Source of the DNA: Bacteroides sp. UBA1773
GTDB lineage: Bacteria; Bacteroidota; Bacteroidia; Bacteroidales; Bacteroidaceae
Reading direction: 5' to 3'
Assembly (NCBI GenBank): GCA_002315285.1
Contig: DCGR01000042.1
Location: forward strand, 1 to 7,203
DNA length: 7,203 bases
The translations under genes were made by a program, and so were the position numbers. How positions within the stretch are numbered: position 1 is the first letter of the stretch; the number at the start of each line of letters is the position of its first letter. The notes under the pieces were generated by a model. The model was not told the origin of the DNA and did no database searches. It worked only from the letters and a program-made list of their open reading frames with translations. Below, piece after piece: positions 5,576 through 7,203 of this stretch.

Positions 5576-6964
5576 ATGAAATTCATTATTACTACACTGT
5601 GTATTTTAATCGTCACATTTGTGCTGTTTTCTTATGAAAAAGAACAATTTGTCAACAAGCCATTCCCTGAAGACAAATTATACGTCATCAAGCAGTTTGA
5701 GTCACAACCATTCCTCGGAGAAACCTACGTCAATGATTATGACTATGTCAAGGGAAACAAATTCCTTGTCGAACAATACAGTCATAAGTCAGAAAATTCT
5801 GGAGCATGCTCATCTTTCCGCATTGGGGACTTTGCCGCCAGAAACCTCGACTGGTTCATCAGAGATTACGCGATGCTCGTAGTCCATACTGCTGCCAACG
5901 CTGAAAAGAATCGTTATGCTTCCGTGGCAATTGTCTCATCAAACCCGTACGTCAACAGAGCGATGATCAAAGGCGGGATTGTCAATGATCATGTGGAAGG
6001 TGAAGGTGTCGTGCTGGACGGATGGAGAAACATCTTACCTCTATTCACGACCGACGGAATCAATGAAAAAGGCTTATGCGTAAACACCAACATAGTTGTT
6101 CACGAAGAGGGTGTACGCGAGAACTACGTTCCTTGTACTGGAGACAAGAGCGCTGAAAAGACTTCATTTGTTTCGTTGCCGCGCTATATTCTGGACAATT
6201 GTGCTTCTTGCGATGAAGCCATTCAGAAATGTTCTCAATTGAATGTCACTCAGGCATTCAGTGGACCGCTTGCAACAGAAGACAGTCATTTCATGGTTTC
6301 CGACAATCAGAAAACCGTCATTCTTGAGTGGTACAACAACAAAATGGTCTATCTGGAATTTCCTCGCACAAACAATTTCAGAACCGTTAACGGCATGCCG
6401 TCCATCATGACCAATTTCTATAATTACATTGGCAACAAGCATGTGGATGCCACAGGAAAGATAAACTTGGGAACAATGCTTCCAGAGCATCCGTATGCCA
6501 TGGGAGTGGAGAGATACGAAACGCTTCGTGATGGACTTGACAATGTCTGTTCAATCGAAAGCGCCGAAAACCAGATAGAGAAAGTATTCTATTCTCACTA
6601 CTACGACATGAGCTATAAATGGTACACCGAAAACGGCATGTCTTGTGGACTTCATGGTGGCGTATGGTATTATCCTACCGCTTCAGGGTCATTTGCGCCA
6701 GCGTCAAGCATCAACGAGGCTGTCCATAAAATATATGAGTCTGGCGGATATCAGGAGAGTTTATGCACAGAATATGTCAACCTTGACGAACAGATGAGAA
6801 GACTTGATAAAGGCATCGAGGCTGATAATTGGTGGTACACTGAGTTTACGGATGTCTTTGACATCAAAAATAAAACCTTGTATGTAATGCCTCAGGAAGG
6901 ATGGTACAAACACGAATACATAAAGTTCACAGTAGATGGTGATTCAAAACAACCAAGTAATTGA
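5576..6964 (+). CDS. Exported linear-amide C-N hydrolase (choloylglycine hydrolase family, Ntn-hydrolase)
   Basis: This 462-residue protein has a hydrophobic N-terminal segment (3-18, after MK) that is a signal peptide or anchor; I see no lipobox. Residues about 20-75 look like a pro-region, followed by the Ntn-hydrolase domain. The expected active-site set is visible: candidate nucleophile C78 (GACSSFR, 76-82), R89 and D92 in ARNLDW, an Asn in GLCVNTN (170 or 172), N280 in MTNFY and R313 in GVERY. The pattern NEKGL, LPRYILDNCASCDEAI, HFMVSDN, VILEW and the closing VFDIKNKTLYV matches family members related to bile-salt hydrolase and penicillin V acylase, which cleave amide bonds in N-acyl compounds. 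Autoproteolysis before C78 would be needed to free the catalytic amine. Substrate unknown: bile salts, N-acyl amino acids or acyl-homoserine lactones are all possible. It has its own promoter and no operon partner. Confidence 0.88.
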   Translation: MKFIITTLCILIVTFVLFSYEKEQFVNKPFPEDKLYVIKQFESQPFLGETYVNDYDYVKGNKFLVEQYSHKSENSGACSSFRIGDFAARNLDWFIRDYAMLVVHTAANAEKNRYASVAIVSSNPYVNRAMIKGGIVNDHVEGEGVVLDGWRNILPLFTTDGINEKGLCVNTNIVVHEEGVRENYVPCTGDKSAEKTSFVSLPRYILDNCASCDEAIQKCSQLNVTQAFSGPLATEDSHFMVSDNQKTVILEWYNNKMVYLEFPRTNNFRTVNGMPSIMTNFYNYIGNKHVDATGKINLGTMLPEHPYAMGVERYETLRDGLDNVCSIESAENQIEKVFYSHYYDMSYKWYTENGMSCGLHGGVWYYPTASGSFAPASSINEAVHKIYESGGYQESLCTEYVNLDEQMRRLDKGIEADNWWYTEFTDVFDIKNKTLYVMPQEGWYKHEYIKFTVDGDSKQPSN

Positions 6965-6975
6965 ATGGTAACATT

Positions 6976-7029
6976 ATGGAGGGGACTACGCGTTAGGAAA
7001 GGGAAACCTTTCAAACATGCCCCCTCTAT
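6976..7029 (+). ncRNA. Three-tier stem-loop directly downstream of the amidase gene
   Basis: An outer 9-bp stem (ATGGAGGGG 6976-6984 with CCCCTCTAT 7021-7029, one G-U pair) encloses a 4-bp stem (6990-6993 with 7017-7020, one G-U). Inside that is a 6-bp stem GAAAGG / CCTTTC (6997-7002 and 7007-7012) closed by a GAAA tetraloop. It begins 12 nt after the amidase stop. It may be the gene's terminator or a 3' stabilising structure, but the following T-run is poor (TATTCTT) and the layered form with a GNRA loop suggests a structured RNA. I recognise no known RNA family. Confidence 0.4.
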
Positions 7030-7154
7030 TCTTAGAAATACCACATTGAGTGCAATCCAATAAGATACGCTGAGTAACAGGACTTACAAATTTCAGATTC
7101 TTCCGACATTTCGAGTGATGCTTGACAGAAAAACATGCAATTATGAACTAAAGA

Positions 7155-7198
7155 GGTCTTCGTGTTGACCTGAGCTCGCGAAGGTCAATTTGAAGACC
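7155..7198. repeat. 44-nt two-tier inverted repeat at the right edge
   Basis: Outer arms GGTCTTC (7155-7161) and GAAGACC (7192-7198) and inner arms TTGACCT (7165-7171) and AGGTCAA (7182-7188) are all perfect 7-bp matches. They are separated by 3-nt internal loops and a 10-nt apical loop. A further AACT/AGTT pair flanks it (7146-7149 and 7200-7203), so the structure may continue past the window. It could be an intrinsic terminator, an element end or a non-coding RNA. Confidence 0.6.
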
Positions 7199-7203
7199 GA
7201 GTT

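Larger units (their letters stand above)
6965..7203. other. Gene-free right end
   Basis: No frame on either strand holds a convincing gene in these 239 bases. Apart from the two structures at 6976-7029 and 7155-7198, I see no promoter box, tRNA or repeat unit. On the minus strand two short frames run in from beyond the right edge and stop near 7140-7155. Either could be the tail of a gene outside the window, but neither can be supported. Confidence 0.5.

Noticed and set aside
6985..7000. GCGTTAGG-like sequence reminiscent of an integron attC core site.
   Set aside because: The complementary RYYYAAC partner and the usual attC arms are absent, and no integrase is in the window.
7064..7168. Plus-strand frame of about 34 codons ending at 7168.
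   Set aside because: Its only ATG is internal, leaving about 16 codons; it has no promoter or recognisable motif, and it ends inside the inverted repeat.

Overview
The window looks like a chromosomal segment from a Bacteroidales bacterium, most likely Prevotella or a close relative. Three points support this. Several starts are preceded by the Bacteroidetes promoter pattern (a -7 box TAnnTTTG with a -33 TTG-type element 19-20 nt upstream). Start codons mostly lack a clear Shine-Dalgarno sequence. The gene set (MtaB with an LGCKLNFSET N-terminus, a DUF2582 winged-helix protein, RarA, a GT2 glycosyltransferase and a hydroxypyruvate reductase-like dehydrogenase) is typical of that order. The assignment rests on motifs and recall, not on a database search.

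Layout. Left (58-668): two small minus-strand genes, a cysteine-rich single-span membrane protein (58-246) and a 66-residue winged-helix protein (327-527). They are separated by two hairpins that look like tandem intrinsic terminators on the minus strand. A 141-bp divergent spacer (528-668) carries one promoter per direction. Centre: a D-2-hydroxyacid dehydrogenase (669-1640, plus) converges on a three-gene minus-strand operon transcribed mtaB (3972-5312), GT2 glycosyltransferase (2928-3962), rarA (1669-2943). Spacings in the operon are 9 nt and a 16-nt overlap. Right: a second divergent spacer (5313-5575) separates mtaB from a secreted or membrane-anchored choloylglycine-hydrolase-family amidase (5576-6964, plus). 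The last 239 bases (6965-7203) hold no convincing gene but contain two strong RNA or DNA secondary structures, one immediately after the amidase and one at the window edge.

How the genes fit together. The operon joins translation fidelity (ms2t6A tRNA modification), surface-glycan assembly and replication-fork maintenance. This reads as a housekeeping cluster held together by shared transcription rather than by one pathway. The dehydrogenase and the winged-helix gene are divergent neighbours with no obvious functional link. The amidase is a stand-alone exported Ntn-hydrolase with its own promoter. I see no CRISPR array, tRNA, rRNA or intact mobile element, and no clear new multi-gene system. 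The items most worth a second look are the structured non-coding tail, the exported amidase with its long pro-region, a G8 tract inside the glycosyltransferase gene, and the tandem hairpins in front of the cysteine-rich gene.
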